From NCBI GenBank assembly GCA_031553885.1, contig JAVBKV010000060.1, forward strand, positions 1 through 64,000: a stretch of 64,000 nucleotides of DNA, in the 5' to 3' direction. The position numbers and the translations under genes were made by a program. The notes below the pieces were generated by a model that saw only the letters and a list, made by a program, of their open reading frames with translations, had not been told where the DNA came from and did not search any database. Source of the stretch: JAVBKV01 sp031553885 (GTDB taxonomy: Bacteria > Bacteroidota > Bacteroidia > Bacteroidales > Azobacteroidaceae). Numbering within the stretch: the first letter of the stretch is position 1; the number at the start of each line of letters is the position of its first letter. Positions 45,475 through 55,158 of the stretch are shown piece after piece.

Positions 45475-46350
45475 ATGGTATTCAAACGATCCAATATACA
45501 ATTCCGGGTTTGGAAAAATAAAGCTTTCTTTTATTTGGTTTGCCTGCTTTCGGGGGTGACCATGTTACCGCTTTTCCTGATTCTCTGGGAATTATTGAAA
45601 AAAGGGTACAAGCAATTCAACTTTAGCCTGTTTACTGAAGTCGCCCCGACTTCAATGGATGCCATGCTGGCTAAAATGAGCGGCGATTCGATTCCCGGAG
45701 GGGTATTAAACGGAATCACGGGAGGTTTGCTGATTATCGGTGTGGCCATCCTGATTGCAATTCCGATTGGAATTATGGCTGGTATTTACCTTGCAGAAAA
45801 ACCCAAGGAAAAATTTGCAGGGGTAATCCGTTACCTGGCTGATCTGATCCAGGGTGTTCCTTCGATTGTTGTCGGTATCATTGCATACGCCTGGGTGGTG
45901 AAGCCTTTACACGGATATTCGGCCCTGGCGGGTAGTGTGGCCTTGGCTATTATGATGTTGCCTTTAGTGATCCGCTCGACGGAGGAAACCCTGAAATTGA
46001 TTCCGGGTACATTGAAAGAGGCGGGACTGGCTTTGGGGTCTTCTTATATGAATGTCATTCTGAAGGTTTTATTGCCTTCTGCTTTCGGAGGAATGTTTAC
46101 CGGAATTTTATTGGCTGTATCCCGTGTGATGGGAGAAACGGCTCCACTCATGTTGACCGCATTGGGAGCCTCGGCGGTGAACTGGGATATGTATAAACCT
46201 ACAAGTTCGATTCCGTTGTTGATCTGGGAGTTTTACAACGATCCGAATCTGATCGATATGATCTGGTCTTCGTCTTTATTATTACTTTTGCTGATACTGA
46301 CGCTGAATTTTATCGCAAAATGGGTAGCGGACAAGTGGAGAATAGGATGA
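45475..46350 (+). CDS. pstA: phosphate ABC transporter permease PstA
   Basis: A 291-residue permease with six membrane segments. The EAA-like loop is LKEAGLALGSSYMNVILKVLLPSAFGG, shortened here to its core EAGLALGSSYMNVILKV. It begins at the base after the pstC stop, so the two are translationally linked. A heptamer repeat lies between it and pstB. Confidence 0.95.
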   Translation: MVFKRSNIQFRVWKNKAFFYLVCLLSGVTMLPLFLILWELLKKGYKQFNFSLFTEVAPTSMDAMLAKMSGDSIPGGVLNGITGGLLIIGVAILIAIPIGIMAGIYLAEKPKEKFAGVIRYLADLIQGVPSIVVGIIAYAWVVKPLHGYSALAGSVALAIMMLPLVIRSTEETLKLIPGTLKEAGLALGSSYMNVILKVLLPSAFGGMFTGILLAVSRVMGETAPLMLTALGASAVNWDMYKPTSSIPLLIWEFYNDPNLIDMIWSSSLLLLLLILTLNFIAKWVADKWRIG

Positions 46351-46385
46351 AGTTAAGAGTTAAGAATTAAGAGTTAAGAATTAAG
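46351..46385. repeat. heptamer repeat inside the pst operon
   Basis: Five TTAAGAG/TTAAGAA units lie between the pstA stop and the pstB start. They are the same unit as around metK. In this position they could affect mRNA stability or spacing within the operon. Confidence 0.65.
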
Positions 46386-46398
46386 GGCTGAATATAGA

Positions 46399-47163
46399 AT
46401 GGATAAAGGGTATTTGCTTGAATTGAAGGATGTTTGTGTGTCGTATGCACCAGGGAAGAATGCGGTGAACCAGGTTTCGGCCGGAATGCATGAGCATACG
46501 ATTACGGCGATTATGGGGCCTTCGGGTTGCGGGAAAAGTACGTTGTTGCGCGCGATTAACCGGATGCATGAGTTGTATCCGCATATCCGGACTACTGGGG
46601 AGATTCTGTTAAATGGTAAAAATGTATTCGGAATGAATGCAATGGAAGTTCGTCGCCGTGCGGGAATGGTTTTTCAACGTCCTAATCCTTTCCCTACTAT
46701 GAGCATTTATGACAATGTAATTGCCGGTTATAAACTGAATGGTATTTCCCTGAAAAAAGAGGAGAAAGATGAAATCGTGGAAACCAGTCTTCGCAATGTG
46801 GCTTTGTGGAACGAAGTGAAAGATACCATGACCAAAAAAGGTTCTTTTTTATCCGGGGGACAACAACAACGGCTTTGTATTGCCCGGGCATTGGCTCTCA
46901 AACCGGAGTTATTGCTGATGGATGAGCCTACCTCTGCACTGGATCCGATATCGACGAATCATATCGAGGAATTGTTATTGGAACTGAAAGAAAAATACAC
47001 GATTATTATCGTTACGCACAATATGTCTCAGGCTGCCCGTATTTCGGATTATTCCATGTTCATGTACCTGGGGGATCTGGTAGAACACAACACGACCAAG
47101 CAGATGTTTACCAAGCCCACAGACAAACGCACAGAAGAATACCTGACCGGAGTATTCGGATGA
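46399..47163 (+). CDS. pstB: phosphate ABC transporter ATPase PstB
   Basis: A 254-residue ATPase. Walker A is GPSGCGKST, the ABC signature is LSGGQQQRLCIARALA and Walker B is LLLMDEPTSALDP. The segment INRMHELYPHIRTTGEI is typical of PstB and separates it from other ABC ATPases. It powers phosphate import through PstCA. Confidence 0.97.
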   Translation: MDKGYLLELKDVCVSYAPGKNAVNQVSAGMHEHTITAIMGPSGCGKSTLLRAINRMHELYPHIRTTGEILLNGKNVFGMNAMEVRRRAGMVFQRPNPFPTMSIYDNVIAGYKLNGISLKKEEKDEIVETSLRNVALWNEVKDTMTKKGSFLSGGQQQRLCIARALALKPELLLMDEPTSALDPISTNHIEELLLELKEKYTIIIVTHNMSQAARISDYSMFMYLGDLVEHNTTKQMFTKPTDKRTEEYLTGVFG

Positions 47164-47207
47164 TCTCAGGAGTTGGTTGATTAACAATAAAAACAAATTA
47201 TGTACCT

Positions 47208-47885
47208 ATGAATACAATAAAAGAAAAGTACCTGGGTAAGCTTTCGGAAGATTTTCACCTGTTGTCGGAAATTGTTCTGGAGCAACTGAGTCTGACGCGA
47301 TCGATCCTGGAGGGACAGCCAGATGAGGCCAGAACTCAGGAGATAGAAAAAAATGAACTGTTGATCGACGGCCTGGATGTGAAAATGAGGGACGAGGTGA
47401 TCAATGCGATTTTGTTGTTTAGCCCCCGAGCGGCCGATTTGAGGAAGATCATGTCGTATCATAACATGACCATTTACCTGGAACGGATCGGTGATCAGAT
47501 CCTGAATGTTTCTCATTTCATGCAAAAAATGCAATTGGATTCCGAAGATTTTCGAATTTTCAAGACCTTACTTTCCAAAATGCTGAAACGGTCGGAGAAA
47601 ATGGTTCGGAATGCAGTTTTTGCATTTTCCGGAGAAGATAACCAGATGGCATATAATACAATTGCTATAGATGATAAGGTGGATGGACTTTTACATGAAA
47701 TAAATGACCTGATTCACCTGTCTTTTAAAGAAAAACCATTAAGTTCGCAGGATATAATCAATATCACTTCTATCAATAGTGTGGCTTATAATATCGAACG
47801 GATCGGAGATAATGCTACCAACATTGCGGAGGCAGCCATTTACCTGGTAGAAGGAAAAGACATCAGACATGGAAACAAGGAATAA
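47208..47885 (+). CDS. phoU: phosphate regulator PhoU
   Basis: A 225-residue all-helical protein with the two PhoU repeats. Metal-binding-type blocks are YHNMTIYLERIGDQILN near residue 84 and SVAYNIERIGDNATNIAEA near 190. PhoU links transporter state to the sensor kinase and dampens phosphate uptake. Its last 17 bases overlap the response-regulator gene, indicating coupled translation. Confidence 0.95.
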   Translation: MNTIKEKYLGKLSEDFHLLSEIVLEQLSLTRSILEGQPDEARTQEIEKNELLIDGLDVKMRDEVINAILLFSPRAADLRKIMSYHNMTIYLERIGDQILNVSHFMQKMQLDSEDFRIFKTLLSKMLKRSEKMVRNAVFAFSGEDNQMAYNTIAIDDKVDGLLHEINDLIHLSFKEKPLSSQDIINITSINSVAYNIERIGDNATNIAEAAIYLVEGKDIRHGNKE

Positions 47886-48558
47886 GATACGGATTCTGGT
47901 CGTAGACGATGAGGTGGATATCTGTGAGATTTTGCAGTTTAACCTTGAAAATGAAGGTTTTCTGGTCGATACGGCACAATCGGCCGAACAAGCGTTAAAA
48001 ATGCTTTCGGAAGAACACCGCCTGATTCTGCTGGATGTTATGATGGGTGGTATGTCGGGTTTCCGGATGGCTGAGAAATTACGAAAAGAAGGGAGTGCTG
48101 TCCCGGTTATATTCCTGACGGCCAAGGATACTGAAAATGATATGCTGACCGGTTTTTCACTGGGAGGTGATGATTATATTCCCAAACCGTTTTCCGTCAA
48201 GGAGGTAATCGCCCGTATCAAGGCCGTACTGAAAAGGAGCGGGAATGCTTCCGGAGAGACCACAAAGGATATCATGCGGATCGAAGACCTGGAAGTTAAT
48301 CTGATAACCAAGCAGGTTCATGTTGGAGAGTTACCTGTATTATTGACTAAAAAAGAGTTTGAAATTCTGTGTCTGTTGATGAAAAATCCGGAGCGGGTGT
48401 TTACCCGGGAAGAAATCCTGGATAGAGTGTGGAAAGAAGATGGATATGTGCTGGAACGTACAGTGGATGTGCATATTACACGTTTACGGAAAAAAATGGG
48501 AAAATACGGAACTGCTATTCATAATCGTTCCGGATATGGATATTGCTTTAATATTTAA
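47869..48558 (+). CDS. phoB: OmpR/PhoB-type response regulator
   Basis: A 229-residue two-component regulator. The receiver has the acidic pair in VVDDEVD, phospho-acceptor D56 in LILLDVMM and the Lys in PKPFS. The C-terminal winged helix (VLLTKKEFEILCLLM; ERTVDVHITRLRKKMG) is of the OmpR/PhoB class. Position after phoU and before a PhoR-like kinase supports control of the phosphate regulon, with the 11-bp repeats before pstS as likely target. The PhoB name rests on context. Confidence 0.88.
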   Translation: METRNKIRILVVDDEVDICEILQFNLENEGFLVDTAQSAEQALKMLSEEHRLILLDVMMGGMSGFRMAEKLRKEGSAVPVIFLTAKDTENDMLTGFSLGGDDYIPKPFSVKEVIARIKAVLKRSGNASGETTKDIMRIEDLEVNLITKQVHVGELPVLLTKKEFEILCLLMKNPERVFTREEILDRVWKEDGYVLERTVDVHITRLRKKMGKYGTAIHNRSGYGYCFNI

Positions 48559-48581
48559 GTAAAAAAAAGAATGGTATAAGT

Positions 48582-50321
48582 ATGAAATTGAATTATAAAT
48601 ACAGAATTTTTCTTTATTTCTTTGTCGTTTTTGCCTTGTTTTCGGTTGGAATTCTTTTGTTTGAACAGCAGCGGGAGAAGAAATATAAAACGGAGATGAT
48701 CGAATCAGACCAGCGGATATATACAGAACTTATCCATGAATACCTGGAAAAGAATGACGTAAATATTCATCATCCGGATTCATTACAACCACTTTTGTCT
48801 TTGCTCCCCTCTAATTTACGGGTAACAATCATTGAGCAATCCGGGCATGTTGTTTTTGACAATGATGTAAAAAAGACAGAAACCCTTGATAGTCACAAAG
48901 ATCGTCCAGAGGTAAAGAAAGCATTGTTGAAAGGTTCCGGATCGGATATCCGGAAATCAACATCCACCAATAAAGAATTCCTGTACTTTGCCCAATATTA
49001 TGATTCTTATTTCATTCGGGTAGCTATGCCTTACGATGTGGACGTGAAGAACTTTTTCAAGTCAGATCATATTTTTCTTTATTTCATTATCTTTTTGTTC
49101 TTTATTGCGTTGCTGGCTCTGGTTTATATTTCCAATCGTTTTGGTAAATCTATTGCCCGCTTGAAAGATTTTGTAGTTTCCGCACAAGAAGGACAATCCG
49201 GACTGGAAACCATAACTTTCCCTGAAGATGAGCTGGGAGAGATCGGAAATAAAATCATGGAATTGTATAAAGAGCTGCAGGATAACAAGAAAAAAGTGGA
49301 TATGGAACGGGAAAAATTGTTGCAGCATTTTCAGGCGTCTCAGGAAGGAGTTTGCTTTTTTACTGCCGAACGTAAGAAACTGTACAGTAATTCACACTTC
49401 ATCCAATACCTTAATATCTTGACAGATAAACCGACACTGAGTTTAAATGCAGTATTCGAAGATCCTGTTTTTATAGATTTACAGGCATTTTTAAATAAGA
49501 AGAAGTCTTCGTCATCAGTTGTGTTCGAAACTCAGATCAGTAAGAACAGAAAGCATTTCAGCATCAAAGCCATTCGATTCGATGATAAAAGTTTTGAAAT
49601 TATCATCGATGATATTACGAAAATGGAGAAAACCCGCCTATTGAAGCAGGAGATGACCAATAATATTGCTCATGAATTGCGTACTCCGGTTACCAGTATC
49701 CGGGGATACCTCGAAACATTGAAAGAACAACCGGATCTGGATACCGAAAAACGTCAGCTTTTCGTTGACCGGGCTTTCTCGCAAATCATGCGTTTATCCG
49801 AACTGATTCAGGATGTATCCATAATTACCCGTATGGAAGAAGCTTCGGATATGTTCGAGATAGAAACCGTAAAGATCCGTCCTTTATTGAATGAATTGAA
49901 AACTGATTTGTCGAACAAGTTGAATGAGCATCATATTGATTTTGTGATCGAGGTACCGGACGATGTCCAGATTGAGGGAAACCGGACGTTGATTTATTCC
50001 ATTTTCAGGAACCTGGCTGATAATTCGATCGCATACGGAGGTGATAACATCGAAATTCATGTACACAATTACATGGAAGATGATACCTGTTATTATTTCT
50101 CTTGTTATGATACCGGAGTAGGAGTGGAAGAACGCCATCTTTCCCGCTTATTCGAGCGTTTTTATCGTGTCAATGAAGGGCGCACGCGTAATACCGGAGG
50201 TTCTGGCTTAGGTCTTTCGATTGTTAAAAATGCAATCTTATTTCATAAAGGAGAAATAGTTGCAAAAAACAGAAAAGAAGGAGGGTTGGAATTCTTGTTC
50301 ACACTAAAGAAAAATCGTTGA
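48582..50321 (+). CDS. phoR: PhoR-like sensor histidine kinase
   Basis: A 579-residue membrane kinase. TM1 is near residues 6-26 and TM2 near 162-182, enclosing a ~135-residue extracytoplasmic sensor. A HAMP-like linker (SNRFGKSIARLKDF), a coiled coil and a PAS-like region (about 230-345) follow. The phosphorylated residue is H364 in AHELRTPVTSIRGY; the N box is NLADNSIAYGG, with G boxes DTGVGV and GGSGLGLSIVKNA. It should phosphorylate the adjacent regulator. The large extracytoplasmic loop is larger than in E. coli PhoR. Confidence 0.88.
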   Translation: MKLNYKYRIFLYFFVVFALFSVGILLFEQQREKKYKTEMIESDQRIYTELIHEYLEKNDVNIHHPDSLQPLLSLLPSNLRVTIIEQSGHVVFDNDVKKTETLDSHKDRPEVKKALLKGSGSDIRKSTSTNKEFLYFAQYYDSYFIRVAMPYDVDVKNFFKSDHIFLYFIIFLFFIALLALVYISNRFGKSIARLKDFVVSAQEGQSGLETITFPEDELGEIGNKIMELYKELQDNKKKVDMEREKLLQHFQASQEGVCFFTAERKKLYSNSHFIQYLNILTDKPTLSLNAVFEDPVFIDLQAFLNKKKSSSSVVFETQISKNRKHFSIKAIRFDDKSFEIIIDDITKMEKTRLLKQEMTNNIAHELRTPVTSIRGYLETLKEQPDLDTEKRQLFVDRAFSQIMRLSELIQDVSIITRMEEASDMFEIETVKIRPLLNELKTDLSNKLNEHHIDFVIEVPDDVQIEGNRTLIYSIFRNLADNSIAYGGDNIEIHVHNYMEDDTCYYFSCYDTGVGVEERHLSRLFERFYRVNEGRTRNTGGSGLGLSIVKNAILFHKGEIVAKNRKEGGLEFLFTLKKNR

Positions 50322-50339
50322 GGTAGTTCGGTTTTATCT

Positions 50340-50481
50340 TTTTTACTGGTAAGGAGGTGTGATTGTACTCTATCTCCTTAGATGTTGCTGAAGCGGCGCA
50401 ACCTTCTGCAATATTTTGCTTGCCGGAACGGGCAGCCAGAATCATTTGATCAATAGTACGATCACCTCCTTTTCTTCTCAT
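50340..50481 (-). pseudogene. truncated four-helix-bundle (23S IVP-like) gene remnant
   Basis: On the minus strand, MRRKGGDRTIDQMILAARSG and KQNIAEGCAASATSKE match the core of the four-helix-bundle family often found in Bacteroidota (related to proteins coded in 23S rRNA intervening sequences). Homology stops after SKE, and about 18 unrelated residues lead to a stop, so helices 3-4 are missing. It is probably non-functional. An imperfect inverted repeat (50351-50367 and 50456-50471) brackets it. Confidence 0.65.
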
Positions 50482-50576
50482 TTCACTCCCGTTTTTTTCC
50501 GCTTCACACTCTTTTAAACTCTAAAACCTGATCCTGCATTGTATGTTTGTATCCTAACAACGTCAATGAAGGTTTT

Positions 50577-51878
50577 ATGAAAAAGATTGTATTAGGGTTT
50601 ATCATTTGTTTCACAGCAGGAGTTATTCAGGCACAGGAGCCGGCTCCTGCTGTACATCGTTTTACATTGGAGCAATGCCTCGATTATGCTCTTGGGAATA
50701 ACTACAACCGTTTGTCGATGAAGTTGACAGAGGAGGCTAAAGAAGATTCTTATGATCAGTCCAAAAAAGAACGCTTGCCGAATTTGAATGCTTCTCTGGG
50801 CGAAACCTTGAGTAGTAGTAAAAGTAATTCATCTTCCTGGAATGGTAATTATGGAGTGAGTGCAGGAGTAACGCTTTATCAAGGGGGAAACATCAGTAAT
50901 ACGATCGAACAAAACAAATTGGTTATGGAGCAATCCAAACACCAGACTTCTCAGTATGAGAATGAGTTAACGGTTCAGGTCTTACAATCATTTCTTTCTG
51001 TGTTGGGTAATGAAGAACTTCTTAAGTTCCAACATGCAGTGCTTACCGCCAGTGAAGAACAATTGAAACAAGGAAAAGAACAGCTTCGTGTAAAAAAAAT
51101 ACTGGAGAGTGATTACCTGATGCTGGAAGCTCAATATGCCAGTGATCAGAATAATATTGTCGATACGGAAATCAGCCGCGATAACAGTTTGTTGACTCTG
51201 AAAAGCCTGTTGTCGATGGATCCTGAAGAAAATCTGCAAATCATTTATCCTGATACCACAGCACTGCAATCCATGGCTTTGCTTCCACAGCGCGATTATG
51301 CTATGGAACAGGCCATGACTACAATGCCGGATTTGAAAATCAGTCAATATAATGTCGATATTGCCCAAGTCGGGATTAAGCTTTCTAAATCGGGTTATCT
51401 TCCGACAATCAGTTTGAACGGGAGTGTGGGGACTGGCCATAACTATGATTACTCTGCTTTTGGTACTCAACTTTCCAATAACCTGAATGAACAGATCGGA
51501 TTGTCGATCAGCATTCCTATTTTTGATAAGGGAAGAACCAAATCCAAGGTTACGCAAAGTAAAATTGCTTTGCAACAGGCCGAATATGACCAGAAACAAA
51601 CAGAGTTGAATGTCCGGCAAACCTTGATGCAGGAATATCAGGATGTAGTTTCCGCTTTAAGCAAATTCAAGGCTTCCGATGTTAAGCAGAACGCTTACCT
51701 GAAAACGTTTGAAGTGTACCGTCACCAGTTTAATGCGGGTGCTATTACCGCTGTGGACCTGCTGCAACAACAAAATAACTACATCAGTGCACTGAATGAA
51801 TACATTCAAAGTAAATACGGTTTTATGCTGAAACGGAAGATACTGGATGTATATATGGGTGAGAAAATCTCTATGTAA
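50577..51878 (+). CDS. TolC-family outer-membrane channel
   Basis: The start at 50577 (MKKIVLGFIICFTAGVIQAQ) gives a clean signal peptide and 433 residues. Two OEP-type repeats are visible, with FTLEQCLDYALGNNYNRLS at the start, GVSAGVTLYQGGNI, and GLSISIPIFDKGRTKSKV in the second repeat. It forms the outer-membrane exit duct for the MacA/MacB-like proteins that follow 31 bases later. The cargo is unknown. Confidence 0.92.
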   Translation: MKKIVLGFIICFTAGVIQAQEPAPAVHRFTLEQCLDYALGNNYNRLSMKLTEEAKEDSYDQSKKERLPNLNASLGETLSSSKSNSSSWNGNYGVSAGVTLYQGGNISNTIEQNKLVMEQSKHQTSQYENELTVQVLQSFLSVLGNEELLKFQHAVLTASEEQLKQGKEQLRVKKILESDYLMLEAQYASDQNNIVDTEISRDNSLLTLKSLLSMDPEENLQIIYPDTTALQSMALLPQRDYAMEQAMTTMPDLKISQYNVDIAQVGIKLSKSGYLPTISLNGSVGTGHNYDYSAFGTQLSNNLNEQIGLSISIPIFDKGRTKSKVTQSKIALQQAEYDQKQTELNVRQTLMQEYQDVVSALSKFKASDVKQNAYLKTFEVYRHQFNAGAITAVDLLQQQNNYISALNEYIQSKYGFMLKRKILDVYMGEKISM

Positions 51879-51909
51879 ATGTTGAATTAAAACAGAAAAT
51901 TATAATAAA

Positions 51910-53094
51910 ATGAAAAGAAAAGGGATAATTATTACAGGGGCTGTAGTGCTGGTATTAGCTACCGGGTGGATGCTCCGGTCATGTCAAAAGAGTGGAGATC
52001 TCACAGTTAATACAGCTACAGTAGGAGAAGGTACGGTCGATATTACCGTCACAGCTACCGGCTATATTCAACCGGTCGATAAAGTGGATGTAGGAACTCA
52101 GGTTTCAGGGGTTATTGAAAAAATTTATGTGGATTTCAATTCCCAGGTAAAGAAAGGGCAATTACTGGCTGAATTGGATAAATCGACCTTGAATGAGAAA
52201 CTGGTTCAGGCCAATGCCAGCCAGGTCAGTGCCCAAAGTGCATTGACTTTTGCCAAGCAGAATTTTGACCGCGTCGAACAATTGTATAAAGTGAATGCGG
52301 CTACACAGGCCTCTTATGAAGATGTAGTCAATCAACTGGCACAGGCAGAAACGACTTTATCGAATGCTAAGGCTAATGTCCATCAGGCAAAGGTTAATCT
52401 GGCTTATGCAGAGATTTATTCTCCGATCGATGGGGTTGTGCTTAACCGGGCCGTGGAACAAGGACAGACAGTAGCAGCTTCCTTCAATACACCTACTTTG
52501 TTTACCATCGCCAACGACTTAAAAAAGATGCAGGTAGAGGCTGATGTGGATGAAGCGGATATAGGGCAGGTAAAGGTAGGTCAACCGGTCCTGTTTACCG
52601 TGGATGCTTATCCGGATGACAATTTTGAAGGAACAGTCAGTCAAATCCGTCTGCAACCGACAGTGACCAGCAACGTCGTGACCTATACGGTGATTATTGA
52701 AGCTCCTAACCCGGAAGAAAAACTTTTTCCGGGGATGACAGCCAGTGTGACGATTACTACGAAATCCGATCAGGGATTAACTGTTCCGGCAGCTGCTTTG
52801 ACTTTTCATCCGGATCAGGAGGCAATGAAAAAACTCCATTTTCAACCGGTTGACGATCAGAAGGAACAAAAAGGAAAAGGAGTGTGGGTACAAACGACCG
52901 AAGGAATTAATCATCATACTGTTAAAACCGGAGCTTCGGATGGCGTGCAGGTAATTATAAAAGAAGGTCTCAAGGCCGGAGATAAAGTAGTCTTGTCTGT
53001 CTCGGAAGTTAAAAAAACGGAAACGAATGGTGAGGCAGCAGCCAATCCACTAATGCCTCGTCGTCCGGGAGGAAGTAATAGTTCTCGCAAGTGA
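51910..53094 (+). CDS. MacA-like periplasmic adaptor
   Basis: A 394-residue membrane-fusion protein anchored by one N-terminal helix (GIIITGAVVLVLATGWML). It has the lipoyl-like halves (VDVGTQVSGVIEKIYVDFNS; AEIYSPIDGVVLNRAVEQG) around a coiled coil (residues about 95-165), then beta-barrel and membrane-proximal domains. It links the inner-membrane MacB-like transporter with the TolC-like channel. Confidence 0.92.
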   Translation: MKRKGIIITGAVVLVLATGWMLRSCQKSGDLTVNTATVGEGTVDITVTATGYIQPVDKVDVGTQVSGVIEKIYVDFNSQVKKGQLLAELDKSTLNEKLVQANASQVSAQSALTFAKQNFDRVEQLYKVNAATQASYEDVVNQLAQAETTLSNAKANVHQAKVNLAYAEIYSPIDGVVLNRAVEQGQTVAASFNTPTLFTIANDLKKMQVEADVDEADIGQVKVGQPVLFTVDAYPDDNFEGTVSQIRLQPTVTSNVVTYTVIIEAPNPEEKLFPGMTASVTITTKSDQGLTVPAAALTFHPDQEAMKKLHFQPVDDQKEQKGKGVWVQTTEGINHHTVKTGASDGVQVIIKEGLKAGDKVVLSVSEVKKTETNGEAAANPLMPRRPGGSNSSRK

Positions 53095-53119
53095 TCTGTA
53101 ATTATATCAACATTTATTT

Positions 53120-53860
53120 ATGAATACGATTATTCAAATAAATCAGTTACGCCGGGTATTCCAGGTCGGAATCGAAGAAGTTCATGCGTTGAAAGGGATT
53201 TCTTTTTCCGTCACAGAAGGCGAATTTGTCAGCATTATGGGGACCAGCGGAAGCGGAAAGTCGACCCTATTGAATATATTGGGTTGCCTGGATCGACCTA
53301 CTTCAGGGGAATATTATATCGATGGGGTCGCTATTAGTAAGAGGTCGAAGGATGAGTTGTCTACTTTGCGTAACCGGAAGATCGGGTTTGTGTTTCAATC
53401 CTATAACCTGTTGGCACGGACTTCAGCCCTGGAAAATGTGGAATTGCCTTTGCTCTATAACAATACGATTTCGGGTAAAGAAAGGAAAGAAAGAGCTGTA
53501 TTTGCCCTGGAACAAGTAGGTTTGCAGGACCGGATGGATCACATGCCGAACCAGCTTTCCGGAGGACAGCAACAGCGGGTGGCTATTGCCCGGGCCCTGG
53601 TTAATGATCCGGTTATCTTATTGGCAGATGAGGCTACCGGCAACCTGGATACTCGTACCTCGTACGAGATTATGAGTTTGTTTCAGCAATTGAATGAAAA
53701 AGGAAAGACGATTGCTTTTGTTACCCATGAGCCGGATATTGCCGTTTTCACCAGTCGTACAATTCAATTGAGGGACGGACACATTGTAAAAGACGATCCC
53801 AATACTCCGAAATCAGCAGCGGATGCATTGGCTTCTTTACCGGTGGATAATGATTATTAA
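53120..53860 (+). CDS. MacB/LolD-type ABC ATPase
   Basis: A 246-residue ATPase with Walker A GTSGSGKSTLLN, signature LSGGQQQRVAIARALV and Walker B VILLADEATGNLD. The sequence is of the MacB/LolD/FtsE type. The ATPase and permease, fused in E. coli MacB, are separate genes here. The next gene starts 12 bases after its stop. Confidence 0.93.
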   Translation: MNTIIQINQLRRVFQVGIEEVHALKGISFSVTEGEFVSIMGTSGSGKSTLLNILGCLDRPTSGEYYIDGVAISKRSKDELSTLRNRKIGFVFQSYNLLARTSALENVELPLLYNNTISGKERKERAVFALEQVGLQDRMDHMPNQLSGGQQQRVAIARALVNDPVILLADEATGNLDTRTSYEIMSLFQQLNEKGKTIAFVTHEPDIAVFTSRTIQLRDGHIVKDDPNTPKSAADALASLPVDNDY

Positions 53861-53872
53861 AAAACAGGAAAT

Positions 53873-55093
53873 ATGAATATTCTCAATCTTCTTAAAATAG
53901 CATACAAGGCTTTGCTGAGAAATAAAACCAGGGCCTTTCTTACCATGTTGGGTATTATCATCGGAATTTCGTCTGTGATTGCTATGGTGAGCCTGGGACA
54001 GAGTTCGTCCCAAAGCATCAATAATCAGATTTCTACCATGGGAACCAACCTGATCATGGTAATGAGACAGAATCAGCGGCAGGGAGGTGTCAATGTCGGC
54101 TCTTCGAATGTGCAGACACTGACTGAAAAAGATGTAACTTCCATCGAGGGAAAATGCGAATATGTCAGCATGGTTACTCCTGTTGTAAGCAGTGGCGGAC
54201 AATTAGTGGTCGGATCCAACAACTGGCCGGGAACCGTTCAGGGAGGAAATACGCATTTGTTGGCTATTCGAAAATATGAATTGGAATCCGGAACGAATTT
54301 TACGGAACAGGATGTCAGAACGGCAGCTAAAGTGTGCCTTTTAGGAAAAACAGTAGTTGAAAATCTGTTTCCGAATGGAGAGGATCCGGTAGGAAAAATG
54401 ATCCGGTACAATAAAACCCCTTTTAAAGTGATCGGTGTCCTGGCCAGTAAAGGACAAAACCAGATGGGACAGGACCAGGACGATGTAGTAATGACTCCTT
54501 ATACAACCGTTCAAAAACGCATCCTGGCGATTAATTACATTCACATGATTATGGCATCCGCATCTTCGGAAGAAGTCGCGTCGTTGGCCCGGGATGAGAT
54601 CGAAACGGTATTACGGACTGAACATAAACTAAAAGCTTCCCAGGAAAACGACTTTCAGGTACGAACCCAACAGGAAATGCTGGAAATGATGAACTCTGTG
54701 AGTGGATTTTTAACGGTGTTGCTGGCTGCGATTGCATCTATTTCATTGGTAGTAGGTGGAATAGGTATTATGAACATCATGTATGTGACAGTTACCGAAC
54801 GAACCAAGGAGATCGGCTTACGGATGTCGATCGGCGCCCACAACAAGGATATTCTGTTACAATTTCTTTGTGAAAGTACTATTTTAAGCCTGATCGGAGG
54901 ATTGATAGGAATATTACTTGGACTGACCTTGTCGTTTGCCACTTCGAAGGGTCTGAACTGGCCTTATGTGGTCAGTGTTCCTGCGGTTGGAATTTCTTTT
55001 GTAGTCTGTGCTGCAACCGGTATATTCTTTGGCTGGTATCCGGCAAAGAAAGCGGCTTCTATGGATCCGATCAATGCCTTGAGGTACGAATAA
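53873..55093 (+). CDS. MacB-type ABC permease (FtsX-like)
   Basis: A 406-residue permease with TM1 near residues 22-42, a large periplasmic MacB_PCD-type domain (about 45-270) and three C-terminal helices with the FtsX-like core (GGIGIMNIMYVTVTERTKEIG). It works as a mechanotransmission exporter with the ATPase, adaptor and TolC-like channel of this operon. Substrates of relatives include peptides, antibiotics and lipids; none can be chosen here. Confidence 0.93.
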   Translation: MNILNLLKIAYKALLRNKTRAFLTMLGIIIGISSVIAMVSLGQSSSQSINNQISTMGTNLIMVMRQNQRQGGVNVGSSNVQTLTEKDVTSIEGKCEYVSMVTPVVSSGGQLVVGSNNWPGTVQGGNTHLLAIRKYELESGTNFTEQDVRTAAKVCLLGKTVVENLFPNGEDPVGKMIRYNKTPFKVIGVLASKGQNQMGQDQDDVVMTPYTTVQKRILAINYIHMIMASASSEEVASLARDEIETVLRTEHKLKASQENDFQVRTQQEMLEMMNSVSGFLTVLLAAIASISLVVGGIGIMNIMYVTVTERTKEIGLRMSIGAHNKDILLQFLCESTILSLIGGLIGILLGLTLSFATSKGLNWPYVVSVPAVGISFVVCAATGIFFGWYPAKKAASMDPINALRYE

Positions 55094-55101
55094 AAACACT
55101 T

Positions 55102-55143
55102 AAAAAACAGAGGCTGCTAAAAAACTAGCAGCCTCTGTTTTTT
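55102..55143. terminator. bidirectional terminator between MacB permease and pgk
   Basis: A 17-bp stem with an 8-base loop has A and T runs on the two flanks, so it can stop transcription from both convergent genes. Confidence 0.9.
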
Positions 55144-55158
55144 AGTATTGCTTGCAGA

